From contig DAIDHI010000062.1 in NCBI GenBank assembly GCA_027452025.1, positions 1 through 35,256 of the forward strand: 35,256 nucleotides of DNA. Direction: 5' to 3'. The position numbers and the translations under genes are program-made. The stretch comes from Elusimicrobiota bacterium (GTDB lineage: Bacteria > Elusimicrobiota > Elusimicrobia > UBA1565 > UBA9628). A model generated the notes under the pieces. The model made no database searches. It was not told the DNA's origin and was given only the letters and a program-made list of their open reading frames with translations. Below, piece by piece: positions 7,605-16,378 of this stretch (within the stretch, counting starts at the first letter, position 1; each line of letters opens with the position of its first letter).

Positions 7605-8440
7605 GGGCGGCTTGCGCCGAGCATCGCGCCTGCGAGGTGCTGGCGAGCCTGCCGGGCGCCGCGCTGCCCGGGCCGGCCGCGTTTCGGGCCGCGGCCTGCG
7701 AGGGGCTGGCGGCGGGGCTGCTCAAGCCGTCCAGCCTGGAGTGTTCCGTGGGGCTCGGGGAAGCCTCGTTTCGCGCGCTGGTCGCCCTCGGTCCCGAGCG
7801 CGCTCGAGACCGCCGCGGGAAGCTCCTGGCCCGGAGCTTCGCCGGCGCTTTGGAGCTGCCGCGGGCCGTCGTCGACGCGGCTCTGTTCTGGCTGCAAGAC
7901 GACGAGTACGAGGCCTACTTCGGCCTGGCGCAATCGCGCTCGGAGAGGCGGCGCAAGGCTTACTTCCGGTCGATCGCTGAGCGCGAGGCGGACTTCGCGC
8001 CGCTTTTGCGCCGGCTGGGCTTCCCGCGCTTGGGCGCCAAGCCGGCGCGCTGCGCGGGGCTGTCGATGCTGGCCGTCGATTACGCCGACGGCAAGGCCGT
8101 CGGGTGGAAGGCCTACTGGCGCGCGGAGGCCCGGCCGGCTGCCGCGTTTCGGCAAGGAGAGCTCGCCCGGCTCGTCGCCTCGGCCGCGCGGCCGCCCGCT
8201 CAAGCCTGCCTCTGCCGTCGTTACGACGGCGCCGGACGCGTCGCCGACGAGTCCTGGCACGTGGGCCTGGCGCCCGAGGAGGCCGGCGCGGCCGCGCAGC
8301 GCTACGCCGGCTCGCTGGGCGACTTGCGCGGCGCCGCGCTGCTGCGGCGTCTGGGTTCGGAGCTGTCCGTGCGCGTGACCATGCTTTCGGAGATCGCCCG
8401 GCCGCCCGCGCACAGGATCTATTTCTGCCCGACCGCATGA
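7601..8440 (+). CDS. Hypothetical protein, 279 aa
   Basis: I do not recognise this soluble protein. It starts with GTG overlapping the preceding stop (GTGA), and its stop overlaps the next start (ATGA), so it is a genuine operon member. It is Ala/Arg-rich with alternating predicted helices and strands. It contains three similar [K/R]x-Tyr-[F/W] stretches (RKAYFRS near 127, GWKAYWR near 170, HRIYF at the C-terminus) and SVGLGEASFRALVAL near residue 50. Such spaced basic-Tyr motifs faintly recall ABBA-fold aromatic prenyltransferases, which would fit beside a halogenase, but the resemblance is weak. I would not annotate it on that basis. Confidence 0.6.
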   Translation: MRAACAEHRACEVLASLPGAALPGPAAFRAAACEGLAAGLLKPSSLECSVGLGEASFRALVALGPERARDRRGKLLARSFAGALELPRAVVDAALFWLQDDEYEAYFGLAQSRSERRRKAYFRSIAEREADFAPLLRRLGFPRLGAKPARCAGLSMLAVDYADGKAVGWKAYWRAEARPAAAFRQGELARLVASAARPPAQACLCRRYDGAGRVADESWHVGLAPEEAGAAAQRYAGSLGDLRGAALLRRLGSELSVRVTMLSEIARPPAHRIYFCPTA

Positions 8441-9774
8441 GGAACCGCCGCCCCGCGCCGCTGACGGATGTCAGCCGCTTCCCGCTGGGGCGGCCGCGTC
8501 AGGTCCTGTTTCCGCGCTCCGAGCGCGGCGTGCTCGAGGCCGTCGCGGCGGCGCGCCGCCGCGGCCGGCCCCTGGTGGCCGTCGGCCGCCTGACGGCCTA
8601 CTGGCGTCCCATCGACGCGAGCGAGGCCGTCGTCCTGGACACCGGCGGCCTGCGCGGCCTCGGCTTTTCGTCGGGCGCGGCCTGGATCGGCGCGGGCGTG
8701 CCCGTGCGGGAGGCCGACCGCGCGCTGCGCGCGCGCGGGTATCACCTGCCGATCCACCCCGACGCCTACGGCGACACGCCGATCGGCGCTATGGCGGCCT
8801 CGGCCTGCACCTCGGGCGTGGGCATGGCCAACGGGCCTTTGTCGCGCTGGCTATGCGGGCTGGCCGTCGTGACCGGGCAGCCGCGCCTGCTGACCACCGG
8901 GGCGGCGTGCTTGCGGGGCGTGCCGCCGTTTTCGAGGGACGGCCTTCCCGACCCGACGGGCCTTTTTCTGGGCAGCGAAGGCGCTCTCGGCGTGGTGACG
9001 CGCCTGGCGGTGCGCCTGCAGCCGCCGCCCTACCGCGTCCGCGTGCGGGGCCGCGGCGGCCTCGCCTGCGGAAGGGCCCTGGCGCCCTTGGCGCGGGAGC
9101 TCGGGCGCGCCGGACTCTACGACACCTTCCGCGCCGCGCTGACCCTGGAGGCGGGCGTGCTGCGCGGCTGGGAAGTCGACGCCTGGGCGCAGTCCTTTTG
9201 GAGCCCCGAGGAGGCGCTTGCGCGCGGCCGGGAGCTGGCCGCGCGCCTGGGCCGCGCGCTCGGCGGGCCCGTGTCTCTCGCCGCCGAGCCCGAGCTTGCG
9301 CGCCGCGGTCGGGGCCCCGAATACGACGCCCGCTGGCTCGGGCGGCCGCGGGACCACGCGCTCATGGCGCGGCGCGCCCACTTCCTCGGAGTCGACGTCA
9401 ACGCGCCCTACGAGGAGGCCGGCCGGGCTTTGGCGGCCGCTCTGGCCTGCCTGGCGCAGCTTCGCCGGGCGCGGGCGCCGCAGGCGCGCGCGGCCCTTTA
9501 TTTCGCCCCCGACTTCGTCAACGTCGGCGTCCACGCCAGCCTTCCGGCTCGCCCGGCCGACTTCGAGAGCCATTGGGCGCTGCAGCGGCGGTGGCTGTCG
9601 CGCTTCTCGGCTCTGGACGTCGTGCCTTACCGCTTCGGCCGCCTCTGGCCGAGGCGGATGACCGGCCGCCTGGAGCCCGAGACGGCCCGCTTCTACCTCG
9701 AGCTCAAGCGCTGGCTCGACCCCGACGGGATCCTCAATCCGGGCTATCCGCTGTTCTCGGGGGAGGCCGCGTGA
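8437..9774 (+). CDS. FAD-linked oxidase (PCMH-type FAD-binding protein)
   Basis: This 445-aa protein is of the vanillyl-alcohol-oxidase/glycolate-oxidase type. The N-terminal half matches a PCMH FAD-binding domain: residues 25-75 hold a position-specific RPLVAVGRLTAYW stretch, then AAWIGAGVPVREADRAL, IHPDAYGDTPIGAMAASACTSG (cofactor loop), and GLFLGSEGALGVVTRLAVRLQP at about 165-190, a canonical GSEG/GT...T.a..rl sequence. The C-terminus ends in RWLDPDGILNPGYPLF, the usual family ending (kr.lDP.gilNPGk). No ferredoxin cysteines are present. It would oxidise an alcohol, hydroxyacid or amine using bound FAD. It overlaps both neighbours by four bases and precedes a flavin-dependent halogenase, suggesting a shared product pathway. 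Substrate unknown. Confidence 0.88.
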   Translation: MRNRRPAPLTDVSRFPLGRPRQVLFPRSERGVLEAVAAARRRGRPLVAVGRLTAYWRPIDASEAVVLDTGGLRGLGFSSGAAWIGAGVPVREADRALRARGYHLPIHPDAYGDTPIGAMAASACTSGVGMANGPLSRWLCGLAVVTGQPRLLTTGAACLRGVPPFSRDGLPDPTGLFLGSEGALGVVTRLAVRLQPPPYRVRVRGRGGLACGRALAPLARELGRAGLYDTFRAALTLEAGVLRGWEVDAWAQSFWSPEEALARGRELAARLGRALGGPVSLAAEPELARRGRGPEYDARWLGRPRDHALMARRAHFLGVDVNAPYEEAGRALAAALACLAQLRRARAPQARAALYFAPDFVNVGVHASLPARPADFESHWALQRRWLSRFSALDVVPYRFGRLWPRRMTGRLEPETARFYLELKRWLDPDGILNPGYPLFSGEAA

Positions 9775-11465
9775 GCGCGCCCGAATGGGACGTCGTCGTC
9801 GCCGGAGGCGGGCCCGCGGCGTCGACCTTGGCCGCGATCCTTCTCAAATACCGGCCGCAAACGCGCGTCGCCGTCCTCGAGGCCGCCCGCTTCCCGAGGT
9901 TCCATGTCGGAGAGACCCTGGTCTCCGAGGTCAATCGCATCCTCGACGAGACGGGCGCCTACGCGAAGGTCGCGGGGGCGGGCTTCATCCCGAAGTTCGG
10001 GGCGACGTTCCGCTGGGGCGAGGAGGGCCTGCCGTGGACGATGTTCTTCGGCGAGATGCAGGCGCTGCGGACGGAGAGCGGCGGCCCTCATCCCGCCCAG
10101 ACCGCCCATACTTGGCACGTGGACCGGCCCCGCTACGACCAGATCCTGCTCGAGCACGCCGAGTCCCTGGGAGCCCATGTCTTCCAAAACGAGCGGGCGG
10201 TCGCGCTCTTGGAGGAAGGCGGCCGGGTGGCGGGGCTTCGGACGGCCTCGGGCAAGGAGTGGCGCGGCCGCTTCGTCGTCGACGCCACGGGCCAGGGCGG
10301 CCTGGCGTCGAGTCCCGGCGATCGGGAGCTCGACCCGCGGCTGAGAAACGTGGCCTGCTGGGGCCACTTCCGCGGCTTCGGCATGGAGCCGGAGCTGACG
10401 GGCGCTCTCGACTCCTCGCGGGCGTTCATCGTCTCGCACCCGCACGGCTGGTCCTGGTATTTCCCGATCCGCCCGGACCTGGCCTCCGTCGGCGTCGTGA
10501 CCACGCTCGAGTTTCGCAAGCAGGTCGAGGCCCGGGGCCCGGAGCGCTTCTACCGCGAGGCCATCGCCTCGAGCCCGGAGCTGTCGCGCCTGCTCTCGAA
10601 AGCCGAGCTCGTGCCCTATGAGCCCGGCCAGCCGGCCGTCCACGTCATCCAGGATTTCTCCTACGTCTCGCGCTGCCTGACCCGGCCGGGCTTTGCCCGC
10701 GTGGGCGACGCGGCCGGCTTCGTGGACCCGATCCTGTCGGTGGGCTGCTATCTCGGCCAGTTCTTCGCCCGCCTGCTCGGCTACGGGCTTGTGAGCCTGC
10801 TTTCCGGCGCCGCGGACCTGCCGGAGTCGCTGGTGCGCGAGTCCTACGAGGACCATCTGCGCGACACCCTCCACGCCTACCGCGAGATCACCTACTTCTT
10901 CTACAGCTTCAACCGCCGCGCCGACGCCTGGTGGGCCAAGGCCCGCAGCCTGGTCGAGGACGCGGGCTTCCCGAAGGCCGCGGCCGACCGGCAGGCCTTC
11001 AACGTCTTCGTCACCGGCCTGGCCGCGCGCGGCAGCGTCTTTCGCGAGCCGACGGCCGTCTTCGACGAGCCGTTCTTTCGCGACGCGCTCAGGCAGTGGG
11101 AGGGCCCGGGCCTGCCGCGGCCGGAGCGCCCCCGGCTGCCGCCGGACGCGGTGGTGCGGCTCAAGGGCCGGCCGGCCCTGAGGCCGGGGGCCGTGCCGCT
11201 GGATTGGCAGGGCCGCATGGCGCCCGCGCTGCGCGTCGAGTTTCCCGCGTCTCGCGGTCCGGGGCTCCTGCGCCGGATTTACGCGCCCCGCGAGCTCGAG
11301 CCGCTTTTCGGCTTGGTGGACGGCCGGCGCACCCTAGTCGAGGTCGGCGCGGCGCTGGCTCGGCGGCTCAAGCTGCCGGCCAAGGACGGGGCCCAGGCCG
11401 CCCGCCTGGCGCGCGCCGCGCTTTGCGCGCTCATCGAGCGGGGCTTGGCGGAGGCGGACGCGTGA
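9771..11465 (+). CDS. Flavin-dependent halogenase-family protein with C-terminal PqqD-like domain
   Basis: This 564-aa protein shows the tryptophan-halogenase (PF04820-type) architecture: GGGPAAS dinucleotide loop (12-18), HVGETLV (45-51), Lys75 in GFIPKFGATFRWG at the position of the catalytic lysine, VVDATGQGG (169-177), GWSWYFPI (226-233) corresponding to the halogenase WxWxIP signature with Phe for Ile, and GDAAGFVDPILSVG (312-325). The last ~65 residues (RELEPLFGLVDGRRTLVEV...ALIERGLAEAD) look like a PqqD/winged-helix module of the type used as a RiPP recognition element. It starts with GTG overlapping the FAD oxidase stop. Chlorination or bromination of an aromatic group is possible, but relatives of this family also act as plain monooxygenases or dehydrogenases. 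An FADH2-supplying reductase is not visible here. Confidence 0.85.
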   Translation: MSAPEWDVVVAGGGPAASTLAAILLKYRPQTRVAVLEAARFPRFHVGETLVSEVNRILDETGAYAKVAGAGFIPKFGATFRWGEEGLPWTMFFGEMQALRTESGGPHPAQTAHTWHVDRPRYDQILLEHAESLGAHVFQNERAVALLEEGGRVAGLRTASGKEWRGRFVVDATGQGGLASSPGDRELDPRLRNVACWGHFRGFGMEPELTGALDSSRAFIVSHPHGWSWYFPIRPDLASVGVVTTLEFRKQVEARGPERFYREAIASSPELSRLLSKAELVPYEPGQPAVHVIQDFSYVSRCLTRPGFARVGDAAGFVDPILSVGCYLGQFFARLLGYGLVSLLSGAADLPESLVRESYEDHLRDTLHAYREITYFFYSFNRRADAWWAKARSLVEDAGFPKAAADRQAFNVFVTGLAARGSVFREPTAVFDEPFFRDALRQWEGPGLPRPERPRLPPDAVVRLKGRPALRPGAVPLDWQGRMAPALRVEFPASRGPGLLRRIYAPRELEPLFGLVDGRRTLVEVGAALARRLKLPAKDGAQAARLARAALCALIERGLAEADA

Positions 11466-12637
11466 GCGAACTCGCCGTTCGGGCGCCGGCCGCCGCCTTG
11501 GAGGAGCGCGACGACGCAGCGCTGCTTTCCTTGCTCTACCGGCGCGAGAAGGCGCTGCTCTTGGGAGGGCCGGCGCGGCTCGAGCGGGCGCGGCTGCTCT
11601 CGGCGCGGCTGGCGCGGGCCCTGCGCGAGCGACGCGGTCGTCCCAGGGCCTCGTTCGACCCGGAGCGGCTCATCCTCCTCGTCACCACCGCCTGCCAGCT
11701 GCGCTGCACCTACTGCGGCATCGACAAGGACTCCGGCGAGAGCATGTCGGAGGCGACGGCGCGGCGAGGGGTGGAACTGCTCATGGCCAGCCGCCGCCCG
11801 TCGGTGCAGCTCCAATTTTTCGGCGGCGACCCGCTCTTGCGATTCGACCTCATCGGGTCCGCGGTCGCGCGCGCCGAGGCCCTCAAGAAGCGGCCCGGCG
11901 CGCCGGCTCAGGTGCGCTATATGCTCACCACCAACGGCCACGCCCTCGACGCGCGCAAGCTCTCCTTCTTCAAGCCCCTCGACTTTCTCATCGAGTTCAG
12001 CTTCGACGGCCGCTACGAGACCTTCCAGGCCCAGCGGCCGGGCCTGGGGGGGCGGGACTTCTACGCGAAAATCCGGCGCAACCTCGACGCCCTGCGCCGC
12101 AGCGGCGTGCGCTACTACGTCATCGCCGTGGCCACTCCGGAGTCCGTCGCCGGGCTTTCCGAGAACGTGGACTATATCGCGAGCCTGGGCCACCGGCGCA
12201 TCCAGGTCAACTACCAGCTGGGGCGCTTCTGGAGCCGGGACGCGGTGCGGACCCTCTTGTCCCAGATGGGCCGCGTGGCGCGCTCGGCGGCCCGGGGGCG
12301 CTTCGAGCTGATCAACGCCACCGTGGTGCGGCGGGAGCCCACCGTGCTAAACTCGGAGCTCGTCATCGATGTCGACGGCGGGATCTACCGCGAGACGGGC
12401 ATGTTCATGGAAAAGGACTTCCAAGAGCACAAGCGCAACTTCCTCGTCGCCGACGTGGGAGCGGCCCGGCTCCTGGAGTCCTACGCGGCCTCTCCCTTCG
12501 ACAATTTCCTGCTGTTTTCGAGGCTTTGGGCGCGGTCGGGGAACGCGCTGTTTCGCAAGATCGTGCTCAACAACATCGAGGTGGGGCTGGCCGTCGACCG
12601 CTGGACCCGGGGCTTGGCGCGGGGGGCGGCGTCATGA
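11462..12637 (+). CDS. Radical SAM protein with degenerate SPASM-like end
   Basis: This 391-aa protein has a ~65-residue basic helical N-terminal extension, then C78-x3-C82-x2-C85 (ACQLRCTYCGID) and GGDP (121-124, variant of GGEP), TTNGH and EFSFDG. Downstream, VIDVDGGIYRE resembles the DGriy core of SPASM domains but without the Cys residues that bind auxiliary clusters. Starts with GTG in a GTGA overlap; ends in an ATGA overlap. A 287-aa protein three genes downstream has a similar layout. Likely a peptide or metabolite modification enzyme; substrate unknown. Confidence 0.87.
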   Translation: MSELAVRAPAAALEERDDAALLSLLYRREKALLLGGPARLERARLLSARLARALRERRGRPRASFDPERLILLVTTACQLRCTYCGIDKDSGESMSEATARRGVELLMASRRPSVQLQFFGGDPLLRFDLIGSAVARAEALKKRPGAPAQVRYMLTTNGHALDARKLSFFKPLDFLIEFSFDGRYETFQAQRPGLGGRDFYAKIRRNLDALRRSGVRYYVIAVATPESVAGLSENVDYIASLGHRRIQVNYQLGRFWSRDAVRTLLSQMGRVARSAARGRFELINATVVRREPTVLNSELVIDVDGGIYRETGMFMEKDFQEHKRNFLVADVGAARLLESYAASPFDNFLLFSRLWARSGNALFRKIVLNNIEVGLAVDRWTRGLARGAAS

Positions 12638-14061
12638 CCGCGGCCGCGGCGGCGGCGGACCTCGCCGGCCTCAAGCGCGCCGTGGCGGGGGTGCTCGCGC
12701 GCTCCAAGCTCGACTATACCGACAACGTCCTCATCCTCAACGCCTTCCTGCGCGACTTTCGCTGGGTCGAGGGCCGGCGCCCGCTCGAGGTGCGGCGGCA
12801 TTGGGAAGCCGCCCTGGAGGGCGGGGAGGCCGCGCGGCGCGGCACGGCCCTCTATATCCACGTGCCTTACTGCCGCAAGAAGTGCCACTTCTGCTACTGC
12901 TCCGTCAAGGCGTCGCCGAGCGCCGCCGCCCTCGAAGGCTACGTGCCGGCCCTCGAGGCGGAGCTGGACTTCTTCGCGCCGCTGTTTCGCGGCCGTCCGA
13001 TGAGGCTCTTCCAGGTCGGCGGCGGCACGCCGAACCTGCTGTCGGCGGCGCAGCTTTCGCGCCTGCTGGGCGCGGCCCTGGAGCGCTTCTCCTTCGAGGA
13101 AGGCTGCCTGCGCACCATCGAGTTCAACCCCGCCGGCGCCGACGAGGCGCGCCTTCGGGCGGCTCGCGAGGCGGGCTTCAACCGGGCGAGCTTCGGCGTT
13201 CAGTCGCTCAACCCGGACGTGCTGGAGAAGGAAAACCGCGAATACCAAGACTTCGCCATGCTCGAGCGCGCCGTGGGGCTTTGCCGCCGGCTCGGTTTCG
13301 ACGTGGTCAACGTGGATCTCCTGCTCGGGCTCGAGGGCGAGGACGCGGAGAGCTTCCTCGACGGCTTTAAGCGCGCCGCGGATCTCGCGCCGACCTCGAT
13401 CACGGTGACGGGTCTGACTTTGACCGACGCCTATCTCAAGGTGACCGGGACCAACCGCGAGCGCAAGCTGCGCTTCTACGAGCGGCTGCTGCCCAAGGCC
13501 GTCGCCGGCGTGCGCCGGCTGGCGAGGGAAGCGGGCTACGACGCCTCCTTCGTGGGACCGGAGCTCGCCACCTGGATCGTCTACCGCCCGATGCCGGCCG
13601 AGGTGCGCGAGCGCCTGACGCGCGGCGACCGCTCGAGCGGCGGCAAGTCCTCGATCCTGGGCCTGGGACCGCTGGCTTGGTCGCACGTCTACGGCCGAGC
13701 GATCTGCGAGCGCAACGGCGAGCCTTTCGCGGCGGGCGCGCCGCTTTACCGCGTCGTGCCGATGGGCCCCAAGGAGGAGATGGCGCAGCACATCCTCTAT
13801 TGCCTCGAGTACCGCTCGCGGGTGGAGTGGGCGGAGTTCTCCGGCCGCTTCGGAGAAGACGCCCGCCGCCGCTTCGCGCGCGAGCTCGCCGCGCTCGAGG
13901 CCCTGGGCCGCGTCAAGCGGGACGCCCGGGGCTTTTCCTTCCTGCCGCGCCGGGGTCCCGAGCGCATCTTCTACGGGCTGTTCTTCCTGCTCGATTTCGT
14001 GGCCCAGTCGTCGCTGGCCACGGGCGACTTGCGCCGGCTGTGGCCCGCGGAGGCCTCGTGA
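12634..14061 (+). CDS. HemN/HemW-like radical SAM protein (paralogue 1)
   Basis: This 475-aa protein carries the coproporphyrinogen-oxidase-like signature HVPYCRKKCHFCYC (C80-x3-C84-x2-C87-x-C89), VGGGTPNLL, IEFNP, NRASFGVQSLN and GLGPLAWSHVYGR, and ends in the HemN-type winged-helix-like C-terminal domain. The N-terminal ~70 residues (LKRAVAGVLARSKLDYTDN...LNAFLRDFRW) are not part of HemN or HemW and are shared with the next gene and with the protein at 28950-30380. HemN-like proteins also include non-haem methyltransferases (HutW, ChuW and class C types). The duplicated specialised context argues against haem synthesis. ATGA overlap with the preceding gene. Confidence 0.88.
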   Translation: MTAAAAAADLAGLKRAVAGVLARSKLDYTDNVLILNAFLRDFRWVEGRRPLEVRRHWEAALEGGEAARRGTALYIHVPYCRKKCHFCYCSVKASPSAAALEGYVPALEAELDFFAPLFRGRPMRLFQVGGGTPNLLSAAQLSRLLGAALERFSFEEGCLRTIEFNPAGADEARLRAAREAGFNRASFGVQSLNPDVLEKENREYQDFAMLERAVGLCRRLGFDVVNVDLLLGLEGEDAESFLDGFKRAADLAPTSITVTGLTLTDAYLKVTGTNRERKLRFYERLLPKAVAGVRRLAREAGYDASFVGPELATWIVYRPMPAEVRERLTRGDRSSGGKSSILGLGPLAWSHVYGRAICERNGEPFAAGAPLYRVVPMGPKEEMAQHILYCLEYRSRVEWAEFSGRFGEDARRRFARELAALEALGRVKRDARGFSFLPRRGPERIFYGLFFLLDFVAQSSLATGDLRRLWPAEAS

Positions 14062-15518
14062 GCGCGCCGCCGCCGGCCGTGCTCGAGCTCAAGCGCCGGC
14101 TGGCCGAGGCCCTGGTGCGCTCCAAGCTCGACTACACCAACAAGATCTTGTCGCTCAACGCCTTTCTCTGGGATTTCCGCTGGGAAGAGGGCTACACCGG
14201 CAAGGAGGTGGCCGCGCGCTGGCGCTCGCTCTTGCGCCGCCCGGCGCCGGCGGGCCACTTCTATTCCGTCTACGCGCACGTGCCCTATTGCGCCAAGAAG
14301 TGCCGCTTCTGCTATTGCGCCACCGAAATCTCGACCAACCGCGAGGTCGTCGACGGCTACGTGCCGCAACTGCGCGCGGAGATCGACTTCTACGCGCCGC
14401 TGTTCAAGGGACGGGAGATACCGCTTCTGCAAGTCGGCGGCGGCACTCCCAGCCTTCTGCCCGCGCGCCGGCTAGACGAGCTCCTCTCGGCCCTGACGAC
14501 CTCTTTTCGCATGGCGCAAGACGGCCTGCGCGTCATCGAGTTCAACCCGGCGAGCACGGACCTCGAGAAGCTCGAGATCGCGCGCGCGCGGGGATTCAAC
14601 CGGATCAGCTTCGGCGTTCAAAGCCTCGATGCGGCCGTCCTCGCCGCCGAGGGCCGCGAGGAGCAGACCTACGAGATGACGGAGGCCGCCGTGCGGCACG
14701 CCCAGCGCCTGGGTTTCGAGGCCGTCAACGTCGACGTCATGCTCGGGCTGCGGGGCGAGACGGCCGAATCCTTCTTGGAGGGCTTCGAGCGCATCGCCGC
14801 CTTGCGGCCCACGATGATCGTCGTGCCCGGGCTGTCGCTGACGGACGCCTATCTCAAGATCAACGGGCTCTCCCGAGAGGAGAACCTCAAGGCCTACGAA
14901 GCCCTTCTGCCCCGCGCCCTGTCGGGGCTGCGCCGCCTGTGCGAGAAATACGGCTACGACGCGGGCTCTTTGACCGCCGACCGCCACACCTGGGCGCTCT
15001 ACGCCAAGGACCTGCCGGCCGCGCTCGCGCGCAAGCTCACGCGCAACGACCACCTGGCCGGAGGGACCGTCTCGATCCTCGGACTGGGCCATCACGCGCG
15101 CTCCTACCTCTTCGGCGAGGCCGTGGCCTCGCGCTACGCCGAGTCCTTCGCCCCCGACAAGCCCTGCTACCGCCTCACCCGCCTGACGCCCAAGCAGGAA
15201 ATGATGCGCTATCTCATCTACGCCATCGAGAGCCGCTCGCGCGTGGAGTTCTCGGAGTTCTCCTCGCGCTTCGGCCGCGACGCGCGAGAGGCCTTCGCCT
15301 TCGAGCTCAAGGCCCTGGCCGCGCTCGGCAAGGCCCGCGTCGACGAGAGGGGCTTCGATTTTCTGCCCGTGCGGGGTCCCGAGCGCGTCTTTTACGGGAT
15401 GTTCCTCATCGCCGAGGTGGTCTCGGAGTCGCCCTTCGCGGCCGGGCGCCTGGACGCCTCCTTCATCCGCAGGCTCAAGAAGGAGCTCGAGCCGCTGCCG
15501 CTGGGAGCGCCCGCGTGA
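14058..15518 (+). CDS. HemN/HemW-like radical SAM protein (paralogue 2)
   Basis: This 486-aa protein is a clear tandem paralogue of the preceding one. It shares the N-terminal LKRRLAEALVRSKLDYTNK...LNAFLWDFRW extension, the HVPYCAKKCRFCYC motif (C78, C82, C85, C87), VGGGTPSLL, IEFNP, NRISFGVQSLD, LTDAYLKI and GLGHHARSYLFG. Identity is high over the whole length by eye, though not at DNA level, indicating an old duplication. It starts with GTG in a GTGA overlap and ends in a GTGA overlap. Two such enzymes side by side suggest sequential or heteromeric action on one substrate; that is inference. Confidence 0.88.
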   Translation: MSAPPPAVLELKRRLAEALVRSKLDYTNKILSLNAFLWDFRWEEGYTGKEVAARWRSLLRRPAPAGHFYSVYAHVPYCAKKCRFCYCATEISTNREVVDGYVPQLRAEIDFYAPLFKGREIPLLQVGGGTPSLLPARRLDELLSALTTSFRMAQDGLRVIEFNPASTDLEKLEIARARGFNRISFGVQSLDAAVLAAEGREEQTYEMTEAAVRHAQRLGFEAVNVDVMLGLRGETAESFLEGFERIAALRPTMIVVPGLSLTDAYLKINGLSREENLKAYEALLPRALSGLRRLCEKYGYDAGSLTADRHTWALYAKDLPAALARKLTRNDHLAGGTVSILGLGHHARSYLFGEAVASRYAESFAPDKPCYRLTRLTPKQEMMRYLIYAIESRSRVEFSEFSSRFGRDAREAFAFELKALAALGKARVDERGFDFLPVRGPERVFYGMFLIAEVVSESPFAAGRLDASFIRRLKKELEPLPLGAPA

Positions 15519-16378
15519 GGCTCTGCCTGCTGGTCTGCCGGCGCTGCAGCCTGCGCTGCGGCTTCTGCCGCGTGAACTTCACGGGGCAGGACATGGGCCT
15601 GGAGACGGCCCGGGCCGCCCTGGCGGGCTACAAGGCCTGGCTGCCCGCGGGGCAGCCTCCGGTCGTCAAGTTCTTCGGGGGAGAGCCCATGCTCAACTTC
15701 GGTCTGGTCCGGCGGCTGGTCGACGAGGCGCCGTCGCTGTGGCCGTCCGGCGCTCGCTTCGAGCTGCCGACCAACGGCCTGCACTTCGACGGCGCCGCGC
15801 TGGCCTATCTTCGCGCCCATCCGGAGGTGGAGGTGACCGTGAGCCAAAGCCCCGAGGCCGGCGCGGGGCTGCCGGGCTGCTGGTACACGATGGTGCTCGA
15901 CCGGCGCTGCCGGGCGGTGGAGGCGCTGGCGGCGCTCAAGCGGCTTTTCTCCCTCGGCTACCGGCGCTTCAATTTCCTGCCCGCCTACTACACGCCCTGG
16001 GAGGCCGCGGAGCTTTCGGAGCTTCGCCGCAGCCTGGCCGGCCTGGCCGCGCTCGTCAAGGGGCTGCGCCGCCTGGATCCGAGCGTGCGGGTCAAAAACC
16101 AGGAGGTCAGCGGTCCCGTGCCGCTCTACAACGACGCCCTGACCGTCGACGTCGACGGGCGCATCTACGCGTCCAACATGGTGCAATGCGAGGGCATGGA
16201 GCCTTACCGCGAGAAGCTCCTTCTCGGACGGGTCGAGGATCCCTCGCCGTGGAGGATCAAGCGCTCGCCGCCGCGGCGGCTTGAGCAAACCATCCGCGCC
16301 TGGGCCGGGCCCAAGGCCTGGCGCTCGACGCGGCGCGTCGACGACCTGCTCAGCGAGTTCGTGGGGGCCCTGGCATGA
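15515..16378 (+). CDS. Short radical SAM protein with cysteine-poor SPASM-like end
   Basis: This 287-aa protein begins almost at the cluster motif: C11-x3-C15-x2-C18 (RRCSLRCGFC), with GGEP at 55-58 and PTNGLHFDG. Downstream, TVDVDGRIYASNMVQCEG and LLGRVED resemble a SPASM domain core, but only one Cys is present in that region, so a full auxiliary cluster is unlikely. The nearest relative in the window by layout is the 391-aa protein at 11462. GTG start in a GTGA overlap; the stop overlaps the next ATG. Substrate unknown. Confidence 0.86.
   Translation: MRLCLLVCRRCSLRCGFCRVNFTGQDMGLETARAALAGYKAWLPAGQPPVVKFFGGEPMLNFGLVRRLVDEAPSLWPSGARFELPTNGLHFDGAALAYLRAHPEVEVTVSQSPEAGAGLPGCWYTMVLDRRCRAVEALAALKRLFSLGYRRFNFLPAYYTPWEAAELSELRRSLAGLAALVKGLRRLDPSVRVKNQEVSGPVPLYNDALTVDVDGRIYASNMVQCEGMEPYREKLLLGRVEDPSPWRIKRSPPRRLEQTIRAWAGPKAWRSTRRVDDLLSEFVGALA

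Noticed and set aside
12634..15518. Annotating the HemN-like genes as hemN/hemW (haem synthesis)
   Set aside because: Duplicated, with a non-HemN N-terminal extension, inside a modification operon. The family contains many non-haem enzymes.
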